Source of the DNA: an uncultured Phascolarctobacterium sp.
GTDB lineage: Bacteria; Bacillota; Negativicutes; Acidaminococcales; Acidaminococcaceae
Assembly (NCBI GenBank): GCA_900544885.1
Contig: UQWU01000020.1
Span: 1-32,340, forward strand
Length of the DNA: 32,340 nt
Direction: 5' to 3'
Shown: positions 23,958-30,823 of the stretch, piece by piece
How positions within the stretch are numbered: the stretch's first letter is position 1
Layout: each line of letters starts with the position of its first letter
Position numbers and translations under genes: made by a program
Notes under the pieces: generated by a model
What the model was told of the DNA's origin: nothing
The model's database searches: none
The model's input: the letters and a program-made list of their open reading frames with translations, nothing else

Positions 23958-24716
23958 TTATTTTAATAAAACTTTCAAGAAAGATTGTAAGCGTTCATTA
24001 TGAGGATTGTCGAAGATTTCTGCAGGAGTTCCTTGGGCTTGTACATGACCATCAGCCATAAAGACTACCTTGGTGGCAACTTCTCTAGCAAAGCCCATTT
24101 CGTGAGTAACGACTACCATAGTCATTTTTTCTTCTGCTAATTCACGCATGGTTTTCAGTACTTCGCCTGTCAACTCGGGGTCGAGAGCGGAGGTTGGTTC
24201 GTCAAACAACATAATGGACGGCTTCATAGCTAAGGCACGGGCAATAGCTACACGTTGCTGCTGACCACCGCTTAATTTACGGGGATATTCGTTGGCCTTG
24301 TCAGAAAGGCCTACTTTAGCAAGCAGAATTTCGGCTTCTTGGATTACTTCGGCTTTATCACGCTTTTGTACGTTGATAGGTGCTTCAATAAGATTTTGCA
24401 TTACAGTCATATGCGGAAAGAGGTTGAATTGTTGGAATACCATACCCATTTTGCAGGCTATGCTTCGAGTAGTGCTTTTATCAACATATTCAGTACCAGT
24501 AGCAGTTTCTTTGCACAGAATATCACCATCGATAGTGATGGAACCGCGGTCAACGGTTTCCAGCTTATTGAGGCATCGCAGCAGGGTACTTTTACCGCCA
24601 CCGGATGGGCCGATAACGGCAACTACTTCGCCTTCGTTGACTTCAAGGTTAATTCCTTTCAGTACTTCTAATTTATTAAATTTTTTCCAAATATTAGTTG
24701 CTTTAATTTTATTCAT
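23958..24716 (-). CDS. Polar amino-acid ABC transporter ATP-binding protein (GlnQ-like), 252 aa
   Basis: Cytoplasmic ATPase of a PAAT-family importer. Walker A GPSGGGKST (36-44), Q-loop FQQFNLFPH (94-102), signature LSGGQQQR (148-155), Walker B IMLFDEPTSALD (168-179) and the switch His in VVVTHEMGFA are all intact. The C-terminal NERLQSFLKVLL is typical of this subfamily. AGAGGAG precedes the ATG. It is 14 bp after the permease gene and shares its transcript. Confidence 0.95.
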   Translation of the reverse strand: MNKIKATNIWKKFNKLEVLKGINLEVNEGEVVAVIGPSGGGKSTLLRCLNKLETVDRGSITIDGDILCKETATGTEYVDKSTTRSIACKMGMVFQQFNLFPHMTVMQNLIEAPINVQKRDKAEVIQEAEILLAKVGLSDKANEYPRKLSGGQQQRVAIARALAMKPSIMLFDEPTSALDPELTGEVLKTMRELAEEKMTMVVVTHEMGFAREVATKVVFMADGHVQAQGTPAEIFDNPHNERLQSFLKVLLK

Positions 24717-24730
24717 AATAAAACTCCTCT

Positions 24731-25375
24731 TTATTGGTCATATTTGGAATAATGTTTTTCCAAACGTTCAAAGAGCATGGTCAGAACTAAGGTAGCAAGC
24801 AGATAGAAAACAGCAGCTACGATAAAGGGCATAATGTTAAAGTCACGTTGTACAAGGTTACGGGCAGTACGCATTAGGTCGTTCATAGCTAAAACGTAAA
24901 CCAAGGAAGTATCCTTAACCAGAGTAATGGTTTCATTGCTAATAGGGGGCAGAATAACACGGATAACCTGTGGCAGAATAATACGGCGCATGGTTTGTAC
25001 ATAATTCATACCTAAGGTGTGAGCTGCTTCATATTGACCTTTAGGAATAGCTTGGATACCTGCACGGAAGATTTCGCAGAAATAAGCAGCGTAGTTTAAA
25101 ACAAAGGCTAGAATAGCAGATTCGAAGTCCGGTAAACGGATACCTACGGATGGCAAAACAAAGTAAATAAAGAAAATTTGCAGCATTAAAGGAGTGCCGC
25201 GCAATACCCAGACATAAAAACCGATGAGCTTTTGCAGTATAGAAATACCGGAAACGCGGCCCAGGCTTAACAGAATGCCTAAGGGAATACTTAAAACAAT
25301 AGTAATGATGAATACTTGGAAGGATATCCAGCAGCCATCGAGCATTTGGGGAATGATATTTAAAATGTAGTCCAT
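24731..25375 (-). CDS. Polar amino-acid ABC transporter permease, 214 aa
   Basis: Inner-membrane HisM/GlnP-type subunit with about five membrane segments. The HEAA/QAA-like family segment is present: LRGTPLMLQIFFIYFVLP (about 56-73), then FCEIFRAGIQAIPKGQYEAAHTLGM (about 95-119), whose EAAxxxG loop contacts the ATPase. One permease would act as a homodimer. It is separated from the binding-protein gene by 150 bp containing a terminator and its own promoter, so the two parts of the system are regulated partly apart. Confidence 0.94.
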   Translation of the reverse strand: MDYILNIIPQMLDGCWISFQVFIITIVLSIPLGILLSLGRVSGISILQKLIGFYVWVLRGTPLMLQIFFIYFVLPSVGIRLPDFESAILAFVLNYAAYFCEIFRAGIQAIPKGQYEAAHTLGMNYVQTMRRIILPQVIRVILPPISNETITLVKDTSLVYVLAMNDLMRTARNLVQRDFNIMPFIVAAVFYLLATLVLTMLFERLEKHYSKYDQ

Positions 25376-25400
25376 GATGTTCTCCAGTAATTAAAAATTT

Positions 25401-25423
25401 TAGTATGCTATGAGAGCATACTA
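25401..25423. promoter_or_regulatory. Perfect dyad at the permease transcription start
   Basis: TAGTATGCT (25401-25409) and AGCATACTA (25415-25423) are exact inverted repeats separated by 5 bases. They begin at about +2 of the promoter at 25432-25460. This could be an operator, or a 5'-terminal mRNA hairpin. No T-run follows, so it is not a terminator. Confidence 0.55.
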
Positions 25424-25431
25424 TTCATCTT

Positions 25432-25460
25432 ATTATATCGCGTTCTAAATTTATTGACAA
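25432..25460 (-). promoter_or_regulatory. Promoter for the permease-ATPase genes
   Basis: On the minus strand, TTGTCA (25455-25460), a 17-base spacer and TATAAT (25432-25437): five of six and six of six consensus bases. It lies downstream of the binding-protein terminator. Confidence 0.75.
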
Positions 25461-25491
25461 GAATAAGCAGGTGGAAAGAAAAAAGCACAAA

Positions 25492-25515
25492 AAGGGCCGA
25501 ATTAATTCGACCCTT
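25492..25515 (-). terminator. Intrinsic terminator after the binding-protein gene
   Basis: AAGGG-C-CGAATT / AATTCG-A-CCCTT forms an 11-bp stem with one mismatch and almost no loop, so it would open at the A/T centre. On the minus strand it is followed by TTTTTG. It lies 12 bp after the stop at 25527 and would keep binding-protein mRNA in excess of permease mRNA. Confidence 0.65.
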
Positions 25516-25526
25516 GAGTTTTTGAA

Positions 25527-26303
25527 TTAGTATTCAGTGATGTCAGCACCCATCCATTTTTCGGAGATTTTTTTGCAGGTACCATCTTTTTTCATTTCAT
25601 CCAATGCTTTATTGATACGTTCCATAAACTCTTTGTCATCTTTACGGAAAGCAACGGCAACAACTTCATCACTCATAGTTTCGTCTAAGATTCTATATTG
25701 ACCAGGTTTCAGCTTAGCATAATAACCACGTGCCAGAACTGCATCGACGATAGCTGCATCTACACGTTTATTGTCCAACTCCATGTATACAGCTGCAAAA
25801 TCAGGATATTTGCGGTAATCCTTTAAGGAAGCCTTTAAATCTTTGTGTTGCGCATCTTCGATGATTTGAGCACCGGTGCTGTCATCTTGTACTGCTAAGG
25901 CTTTACCTTTCAAATCAGCAATTTTTTGAATATCGGAATCGGCAGGAACAACGACTACTTGTGCGTTTTTGATATACGGTTTAGACATGCCGTAGGTTTT
26001 TGCACGTTCGTCATTTAAAGTGAAGCAGTTCCAGATAGCATCAATACGTTTAGATTTCAGCTCAGCTTCTTTAGAACCCCAGTCGATAGGTTTGAATTCT
26101 GCTTCAATGCCTAAACGTCTGCAAGCTTCGCGTGCCAGATCGATATCCATACCAACGATTTCATTGTTTTCGTTACGGTAACCCATAGGAGCGAAGTTGT
26201 CATCCAGACCGATAACCATTTTTTTCGGCTCGTTGCTGCCGCAGCCGGCAACTAACATAACCATCATCATTAAACTTGCTAATACTAATAATAACTTTTT
26301 CAT
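25527..26303 (-). CDS. Polar amino-acid ABC transporter substrate-binding lipoprotein, 258 aa
   Basis: Solute-binding protein of family 3 (SBP_bac_3). The start at ATG 26303 is set by AGAGGTGG; the N-terminus is a lipoprotein signal, MKKLLLVLAS then LMMMVMLVAGC with the lipidated Cys21. The mature protein begins with VIGLDDNFAPMGYRNENNEIVGMDIDLAREAC, the classic family opening, followed by AELKSKRIDAIWNCF and VYMELDNKRVDAAIVD. The ligand is not certain; the family covers Gln, Arg, His, cystine and others. It is transcribed separately from the permease/ATPase pair downstream. Confidence 0.94.
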   Translation of the reverse strand: MKKLLLVLASLMMMVMLVAGCGSNEPKKMVIGLDDNFAPMGYRNENNEIVGMDIDLAREACRRLGIEAEFKPIDWGSKEAELKSKRIDAIWNCFTLNDERAKTYGMSKPYIKNAQVVVVPADSDIQKIADLKGKALAVQDDSTGAQIIEDAQHKDLKASLKDYRKYPDFAAVYMELDNKRVDAAIVDAVLARGYYAKLKPGQYRILDETMSDEVVAVAFRKDDKEFMERINKALDEMKKDGTCKKISEKWMGADITEY

Positions 26304-26342
26304 CAAATCCACCTCTTAACTTTCTTCGTTTTTTGAGTACAA

Positions 26343-26364
26343 TTTTTAGCTTATTTTTAGCTTA
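26343..26364. repeat. Perfect 11-bp tandem repeat in the binding-protein leader
   Basis: TTTTTAGCTTA occurs twice with no gap (26343-26353 and 26354-26364). It begins at about +1 of the minus-strand promoter at 26372-26400, so both copies lie in the 5' untranslated mRNA as UAAGCUAAAAA. Confidence 0.7.
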
Positions 26365-26371
26365 TGCCATT

Positions 26372-26400
26372 ATTATACTTTAGTACGTTAAATTTGTAAA
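26372..26400 (-). promoter_or_regulatory. Promoter for the amino-acid binding-protein gene
   Basis: On the minus strand, TTTACA (26395-26400), a 17-base spacer and TATAAT (26372-26377). A 7-bp inverted repeat, TTAGTAC (26380-26386) and GTACTAA (26401-26407), brackets the -35, with half-site centres 21 bp apart, so it is a good candidate operator. Confidence 0.7.
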
Positions 26401-26440
26401 GTACTAATGTGAGAAAATCTTAAAAATTTTTATAAAAAAA

Positions 26441-26469
26441 CCGGAAGTCAGAAAAAATCTGATTTCCGG
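26441..26469 (-). terminator. Intrinsic terminator after the 76-residue protein gene
   Basis: CCGGAAGTCAGA (26441-26452) pairs with TCTGATTTCCGG (26458-26469) through one G-T wobble around an A5 loop; the minus strand continues with TTTTTTT. Confidence 0.85.
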
Positions 26470-26488
26470 AGAATTTAACGCTTTGTAA

Positions 26489-26719
26489 TTAATAAGAGCG
26501 TTTGCCGAAGATGGGATGAGCACATGGGTGCAAGGTAAGATGTTGCACCATATAAGCTGCTTCCTCTAAGGGCAGGTCTTCGCTGCTGCCACGACTTTCT
26601 AAAATGCACAGCGGATTATCGCTGCCGACTTCGCCGCCTGGCAGATAGATATATTCATTGTTTTCACTGTCGCCGAAGATGATGCCGGCTAAAAGTTTTT
26701 CAGCAATTACTTTCGACAT
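26489..26719 (-). CDS. Small protein of unknown function, 76 aa
   Basis: I do not recognise this family. It is soluble, with no signal or membrane segment. The N-terminal half is probably beta-rich (LLAGIIFGDSENNEYIYLPGGE); the C-terminal half has an acidic helix (LPLEEAAYMVQHL) followed by HPCAHPIFGKRSY, which contains two His-Pro pairs and a Cys. An AAAGGAG ribosome-binding site and the strong terminator after it support a real gene. It begins 11 bp after corA and is probably in the same transcript. Confidence 0.7.
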   Translation of the reverse strand: MSKVIAEKLLAGIIFGDSENNEYIYLPGGEVGSDNPLCILESRGSSEDLPLEEAAYMVQHLTLHPCAHPIFGKRSY

Positions 26720-26730
26720 TGATTACTCCT

Positions 26731-27681
26731 TTAGAACATTCTGCGTTTCCACAGTAAATAAGCACTACAGAAGGAGAAGAAGGCTGCTAGAAACAGAACG
26801 AACAGGAAGCCGTAGGGGCTGTCAGCAAAGGGAACAGTGACGTTCATGCCCCAAAGACCGCTGATTAATGTTGGTACTGCTAAAATAATAGTAACAGAGG
26901 CCAAGAATTTCATGACTAAGTTCAGGTTGTTACTGATGATGCTGGCAAATACTTCCATCATGCTGTTAAGAATGTGGCTATACATCTCAACCATTTCGAC
27001 TGCCTGCTTATATTCAATGATAACATCCTCTAGTAAATCTTCGTCTTCTTCATATACCTTGACTAAGTGTTGGGATTGAGTTGCACTACGTAGACGTAGC
27101 AATCTTTCCATAACAATGGAGTTGCTTCGTAAAGAGGTAGAGAAGTAGGTTAAGGATTTCTGCAAATCAAGCAGATTAAATAATTCACTATTTTCCATGG
27201 ACTGACGCAGATGGATTTCCAATTCGTCAGTACGACGGATAATAATACGAATATATTTCAGATATAAGGTAGCGGATTTGTAAAGAATCTGGAATAAGAA
27301 GCGAGTTTTTTTGAAGGTACTGAACAGGCGGCTGTTATGGGGACCGAAGTCAGCAGTAACACCATTGGATTCCAAGCAGACAGTAGCAATACCATCCTGA
27401 GTGAGAATAATACCCAAAGGCAGGGTGTCATAATCCTTATTACTGCGTAAAAACGGAATATCGACCAAAATCAGAATTTGGTCATCTTCAATTTCGATAC
27501 GCGATTTTTCTTCTTCGTCAAGTGCCGCACTAAGAAAATCCATTTGCATTTTAGTAGCATCAGAAATTTCTTGCAGTTCTTCTTTAGAAGGAGCTACTAT
27601 GTCAATCCAATAACCCTTTTCCAGAGTTTCCAGTTCCAGTTCATCCAGTCCTTGATCTGTGCTTTTTAAAATTTTATACAT
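26731..27681 (-). CDS. corA: CorA-family divalent metal (Mg2+) transporter, 316 aa
   Basis: Inner-membrane channel, expected to be a homopentamer. A long charged cytoplasmic N-terminal domain (about 1-245) with a helical willow-like region precedes two C-terminal membrane segments. The selectivity signature Gly-Met-Asn is present in LISGLWGMNVTVPF (about 272-285), right after the first segment. The protein ends with the basic tail LLWKRRMF, as usual. AAAGGAGG precedes the ATG. It lies 46 bp after the TSCPD-like gene and just before the 76-residue gene. Confidence 0.94.
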   Translation of the reverse strand: MYKILKSTDQGLDELELETLEKGYWIDIVAPSKEELQEISDATKMQMDFLSAALDEEEKSRIEIEDDQILILVDIPFLRSNKDYDTLPLGIILTQDGIATVCLESNGVTADFGPHNSRLFSTFKKTRFLFQILYKSATLYLKYIRIIIRRTDELEIHLRQSMENSELFNLLDLQKSLTYFSTSLRSNSIVMERLLRLRSATQSQHLVKVYEEDEDLLEDVIIEYKQAVEMVEMYSHILNSMMEVFASIISNNLNLVMKFLASVTIILAVPTLISGLWGMNVTVPFADSPYGFLFVLFLAAFFSFCSAYLLWKRRMF

Positions 27682-27727
27682 AGCGTCCTCCTTTCCTATT
27701 ACTCACAAATATATTTTACAATAGTTC

Positions 27728-27967
27728 TTACAAATTGGCCAAAATTGCTTTAGAAAGCTGATCTGCACAGCTGGTACCTTTATTGCCACAGTCATTTCCT
27801 GCAAGTAATTCTGCGATTTCACGGGCATCCTTGCCTTCTACAAGCTTGCCGATAGCTAATAGATTGCCTGGGCAGCCACCTAAGAAACGTACATTATGTA
27901 ATTTACCGTCAATAATATCAAAAGTGATTTGGCGGGAGCATACACCGCTGGGAATATAAGAAATCAT
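27728..27967 (-). CDS. TSCPD-domain (TIGR03905-like) small protein, 79 aa
   Basis: Small soluble protein resembling the TSCPD domain family, which also occurs at the C-terminus of some vitamin B12-dependent ribonucleotide reductases. Conserved elements: GVCSRQITFDI (about 7-17), FLGGCPGNLLAIGKLVEG (about 27-44), and NDCGNKGTSCADQL near the C-terminus, where the usual Pro of TSCPD is Ala. Four cysteines suggest metal binding or redox use. The start is ATG 27967 after GGAGG; longer in-frame starts overlap it. The function of free-standing copies is unknown. Confidence 0.85.
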   Translation of the reverse strand: MISYIPSGVCSRQITFDIIDGKLHNVRFLGGCPGNLLAIGKLVEGKDAREIAELLAGNDCGNKGTSCADQLSKAILANL

Positions 27968-28128
27968 AATAGAACCTCCACAAAACATCATACAATAGAT
28001 ACAAAAATTCGACGAAATTTTGTAAAATCCTTTTTCTTAGGAGATTTAGTAAAATTTTTTACAATAATTTTTCTTCCTTAGCTTAAATGTATTTTTTTTC
28101 GCAAATGCTTTTATTCACTAATAAAAAT

Positions 28129-28137
28129 TGGTATAAT
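28129..28137 (+). promoter_or_regulatory. Extended -10 promoter of the serine operon
   Basis: TGGTATAAT gives an extended -10 (hexamer TATAAT at 28132-28137) about 110 bp before the first gene. The -35 region is poor. The start site would be near 28144. Confidence 0.6.
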
Positions 28138-28149
28138 GAAATCGCATTA

Positions 28150-28249
28150 TTGCCTTTCCTAGGCAAGTAGTATGGAAGAGCTTCTGGAATGTAGGAAGCA
28201 AATTTATTTTTACTTAGTGACGTAGTATGGAAGAAAGGTAGGAATCTCT
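28150..28249 (+). promoter_or_regulatory. Structured leader of the serine operon with repeated UAG-N5-UAG modules
   Basis: The ~100-base leader contains a TTGCCT/AGGCAA inverted repeat (28150-28155 with 28161-28166). It also has two copies of TAG-N5-TAG followed by TATGGAAGA (28160-28179 and 28215-28234), which share GTAGTATGGAAGA exactly. Between them lies a possible weak hairpin GCTTC/GAAGC (28180-28184 with 28195-28199) followed by an A/T-rich stretch (28200-28212). UAG triplets at fixed spacing are the recognition element of HutP RNA-binding proteins, and a HutP-family protein is encoded in this operon. The regulatory role is inferred. Confidence 0.45.
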
Positions 28250-29683
28250 ATGTCTATTCAATTAGTAATCGTATGTCTGTACATTGTTATGTTGTTTGGT
28301 ATCAGTATTTGGGTGAAAAGCCGTGCTGATAAGGGTGCAACCGAGTATTTATTTGCCGGGCGCAAGCTGAGCAGTACGTTGATTGCCGTAAATATTACCG
28401 GTTTAGCTGTCGGAGCAGCATCTACCGTAGGTGTTGCGGAAAGAGCCTTTTCTGTGGGTATGGCTGCCGGTTGGTACAATGCTGCCTGGGCTGCAGGCTC
28501 TGTAGTAATGGGCTTGGCTGCTGCTGGTAAATTACGCTCTTTACAGGTGTCTACGATTCCTGAGTTTTTCGAAAAATATTATGATACTAAAGGCCGTGTA
28601 ATCAGTGCAGTAGGCCTTTTGATTATCATGTGTGTTATTACTGCTCTGCAATATCTTGCAGGCGGTGCTATTTTGTCTTCTCTGCTGCCGGAGATTTTCT
28701 CTTTTGAGGGCGGTATGCTGATGAGTGCAGTTGTATTTATCGGTATTACTTTGATTGGCGGCTTATGGTCCAGCGGTTTGGCGAATATCGTCAGCGTAAC
28801 CTTGATTTACTTGGGCATTATTTACTCCTGTGTAGAATCTGTGATGCAGGTAGGCGGTTGGCAGGTTTTGAAAATGCAGCTGCCGCAGGCAGAAATGATG
28901 GTAAATCCTTTAGGTGGTGTGTCTATCGTTGCAATTATCAGCTGGTTCGTAGTTATGATTACCCAGGCTGTGACTGCTCAAGGTCCTGTACAGATTGCTT
29001 GTGGTGCTAAGGATGAAAAAACAGCTAGAAAAGGCTTTTTGCTGGGTGGTTTGTTGATTTTCCCGATTGGCTTTCTGTGTGCTGTATTAGGACTGGTTGC
29101 TAAAGTAATGTTTCCGGAGATCCCTTTGGAAAAAGCAGCTTTGGCTATGCCTAAAGTAATCATGAGTCTGAATCCTGTGGCTTCCGGTGCTACTCTTGCA
29201 GCTTTGTGGGCAGCTGATGTTTCTACTGCCTGCACTATTTTGTTAGGTGCAGGAACACTGTTTTCTCAAGATATTTATAAACGTTTTATTAATCCGCAAG
29301 TAAGTGATGAAAGCTTTGTCAAAATCAATCGTGTAATTATTTTGGCGGTCGGTCTTGTTACCTTGTGGTTTGCATTCAATGCTGCCGGTATTTTAAAAAC
29401 TATGATTGCCGGTCTGTCTATGACTACAGCATTGACTTGCATTTTCTTCTTCACTGTTTTTGCCCCTGGTCTGTGCCGTAAAAGCAGTGCTTTTTGGACA
29501 ACATTGGTAGGTTTGCTCGGTATCGTTCTGTGGTATATGCCTGGTACCATGATGGCACCTGTAAAAGATTTGTTCCAAGAGGTTGTATATTTTGAATGGC
29601 TGATTTGTATTGTTACTTTCTTATCCGTAGCAGTTTTTGATAAAATCGCTATTAAGGAAGTTGAACTTGTAGAAGAGAGTTGA
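28250..29683 (+). CDS. Sodium:solute symporter family transporter, probable serine or amino-acid uptake, 477 aa
   Basis: Inner-membrane SSS-family protein with about 12-13 hydrophobic segments. Family features: N-terminal YLFAGRKLSSTLIAVNITGLAVGAASTVGVAERAF (about 33-67), the conserved TIPEFFEKYYD near 105-115, and GGLWSSGLANIVSVTLIYLGI near 170-190. The length fits the PutP/pantothenate-like range. It is the first gene of an operon with serine dehydratase, so L-serine is the likely substrate; that rests on context, not on residues. AGGAA lies 5 bp before the ATG, a modest ribosome-binding site. Confidence 0.88.
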   Translation: MSIQLVIVCLYIVMLFGISIWVKSRADKGATEYLFAGRKLSSTLIAVNITGLAVGAASTVGVAERAFSVGMAAGWYNAAWAAGSVVMGLAAAGKLRSLQVSTIPEFFEKYYDTKGRVISAVGLLIIMCVITALQYLAGGAILSSLLPEIFSFEGGMLMSAVVFIGITLIGGLWSSGLANIVSVTLIYLGIIYSCVESVMQVGGWQVLKMQLPQAEMMVNPLGGVSIVAIISWFVVMITQAVTAQGPVQIACGAKDEKTARKGFLLGGLLIFPIGFLCAVLGLVAKVMFPEIPLEKAALAMPKVIMSLNPVASGATLAALWAADVSTACTILLGAGTLFSQDIYKRFINPQVSDESFVKINRVIILAVGLVTLWFAFNAAGILKTMIAGLSMTTALTCIFFFTVFAPGLCRKSSAFWTTLVGLLGIVLWYMPGTMMAPVKDLFQEVVYFEWLICIVTFLSVAVFDKIAIKEVELVEES

Positions 29684-29684
29684 G

Positions 29685-30131
29685 TTGAAAATGTACGAAA
29701 ATACCAAAAAAGGCATAAACAGTATTGATATCGGTCGTGCAGCTCTGCATATTGCATTAACTGCTAATCGTGCCGAGGAAAATAAAGTTAAAGAGCATTT
29801 AGCTGCTCAGGGAATTTTGTCTACTGCCGTAGATTTCGGTGGCGAATTTATTCCTTCTATTGTGAAAATTATTGAGCGTGCCGTTGTTGCCGCGCAACGT
29901 CAGGGCTTGGTTACTGAAACTCATGTCGGTGCCGGTGCGGTAGCAGGTGCTGCCCATGAAGTCTTGGAACAGATAAAAAATAAAGCTGTTGGTTTTAATG
30001 TGGGCGGTAAAATCGGTATTGCCCGCAGCGGAGAGCATTTATGCGTGGCTATTTATATGGGCGTAGGTGTTTTAAACCTGAATGAAATGTGTGTCGGTTT
30101 GGCACACCGCTCTTTAGCTAGCGATGAATAA
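29685..30131 (+). CDS. HutP-family RNA-binding regulator, 146-148 aa
   Basis: Resembles HutP, the ligand- and Mg2+-dependent mRNA antiterminator of B. subtilis histidine use. The N-terminal IGRAALHIALTANRAEE matches the start of the HutP fold. The AVDFGGEFIPSIVKIIERAVVAAQRQG and NVGGKIGIAR blocks and the C-terminal LNEMCVGLAHRSL are typical of the Clostridial/Negativicute HutP-like branch. Histidines at about 80, 91 and 141 could be metal or ligand contacts. The start is TTG 29685 or ATG 29691; GAGAG upstream allows either. It sits between the transporter and sdaAB, so it likely senses serine or a related amino acid. Confidence 0.8.
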   Translation: MKMYENTKKGINSIDIGRAALHIALTANRAEENKVKEHLAAQGILSTAVDFGGEFIPSIVKIIERAVVAAQRQGLVTETHVGAGAVAGAAHEVLEQIKNKAVGFNVGGKIGIARSGEHLCVAIYMGVGVLNLNEMCVGLAHRSLASDE

Positions 30132-30146
30132 TAAAGGTGGTTTTTA

Positions 30147-30812
30147 ATGAACATTATTGATGTAATCGGGCCTGTCATGATTGGCCCTTCCAGTTCCCAT
30201 ACAGCAGGTGCAGTACGTTTAGGTATTTTGGCTGCCAGCATTTTAGGTGTGAAGCCGATTAAGGCAGAAATTAATCTGCATGGCTCCTTTGCAGAAACAT
30301 ATCAAGGCCATGGTACTGATATGGCCTTGTTGGCCGGATTGATGGGCTGGCATCCTGATGATGAACGTATTCCCCATGCTAAAGAATATGCTAAAGAACA
30401 TGGCTTGGAATATACATATCATAAAATTGATTTAGGTAACATGGCGCATCCTAATACCGTTTTATTCCGTCTGACAGGTGCTGATGGCAGTCATTGTGAA
30501 ATTGTTGGTTCTTCTATCGGCGGTGGTCAGGTTAAGGTTACCGAAATCGACGGCTTCCCTGTAGAGCTTACCGGACGTCTGCCTGCTATTTTGACAGTAC
30601 ATAGTGATACCCGTGGCGTTATTGCCCTGGTAACCAGTTTACTAGCTAATGCCGGCGTTAATATCGCTACTATGCGTTTGTTCCGTAGCAATAAGGGTGG
30701 TATTGCTTCTATGGTCATCGAATGTGATGATGCTGTACCGCAGGAAATGATTAATTTAATTGCTGCCTTGAAACAAATTAATTCTGTACGCTTTATAGCT
30801 AGCGTTTTATAA
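30147..30812 (+). CDS. sdaAB: L-serine ammonia-lyase, iron-sulphur-dependent, beta subunit, 221 aa
   Basis: Regulatory/accessory subunit of the [4Fe-4S] L-serine dehydratase that converts serine to pyruvate and ammonia. The N-terminal domain shows GPVMIGPSSSHTAGAVRLG (about 8-26), the family signature, and LHGSFAETYQGHGTD. The C-terminal ~75 residues (LTVHSDTRGVIALVTSLLANAGVNIATMRLFRSNKGGIASMVIE) form an ACT domain that often binds serine. AAAGGTGG precedes the ATG. The two-subunit arrangement is typical of Firmicutes. Confidence 0.96.
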   Translation: MNIIDVIGPVMIGPSSSHTAGAVRLGILAASILGVKPIKAEINLHGSFAETYQGHGTDMALLAGLMGWHPDDERIPHAKEYAKEHGLEYTYHKIDLGNMAHPNTVLFRLTGADGSHCEIVGSSIGGGQVKVTEIDGFPVELTGRLPAILTVHSDTRGVIALVTSLLANAGVNIATMRLFRSNKGGIASMVIECDDAVPQEMINLIAALKQINSVRFIASVL

Positions 30813-30823
30813 GGAGGCAGTTT

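Noticed and set aside
25376..26488. T-box or amino-acid riboswitch in front of the ABC transporter genes
   Set aside because: The leaders are short and contain no T-box TGGNACC core or recognisable aptamer; the repeats found are better explained as operators.
28167..28245. Five GGA motifs in the serine-operon leader, considered as CsrA-binding sites
   Set aside because: They lack the ACANGGANGU context and hairpin-loop placement, and nothing suggests CsrA in this region. The UAG-module reading fits better because a HutP-family gene is in the operon.
29275..29757. 160-residue minus-strand open frame over the symporter 3' end
   Set aside because: Antisense to the symporter and HutP-like genes, basic low-complexity product, no ribosome-binding site.
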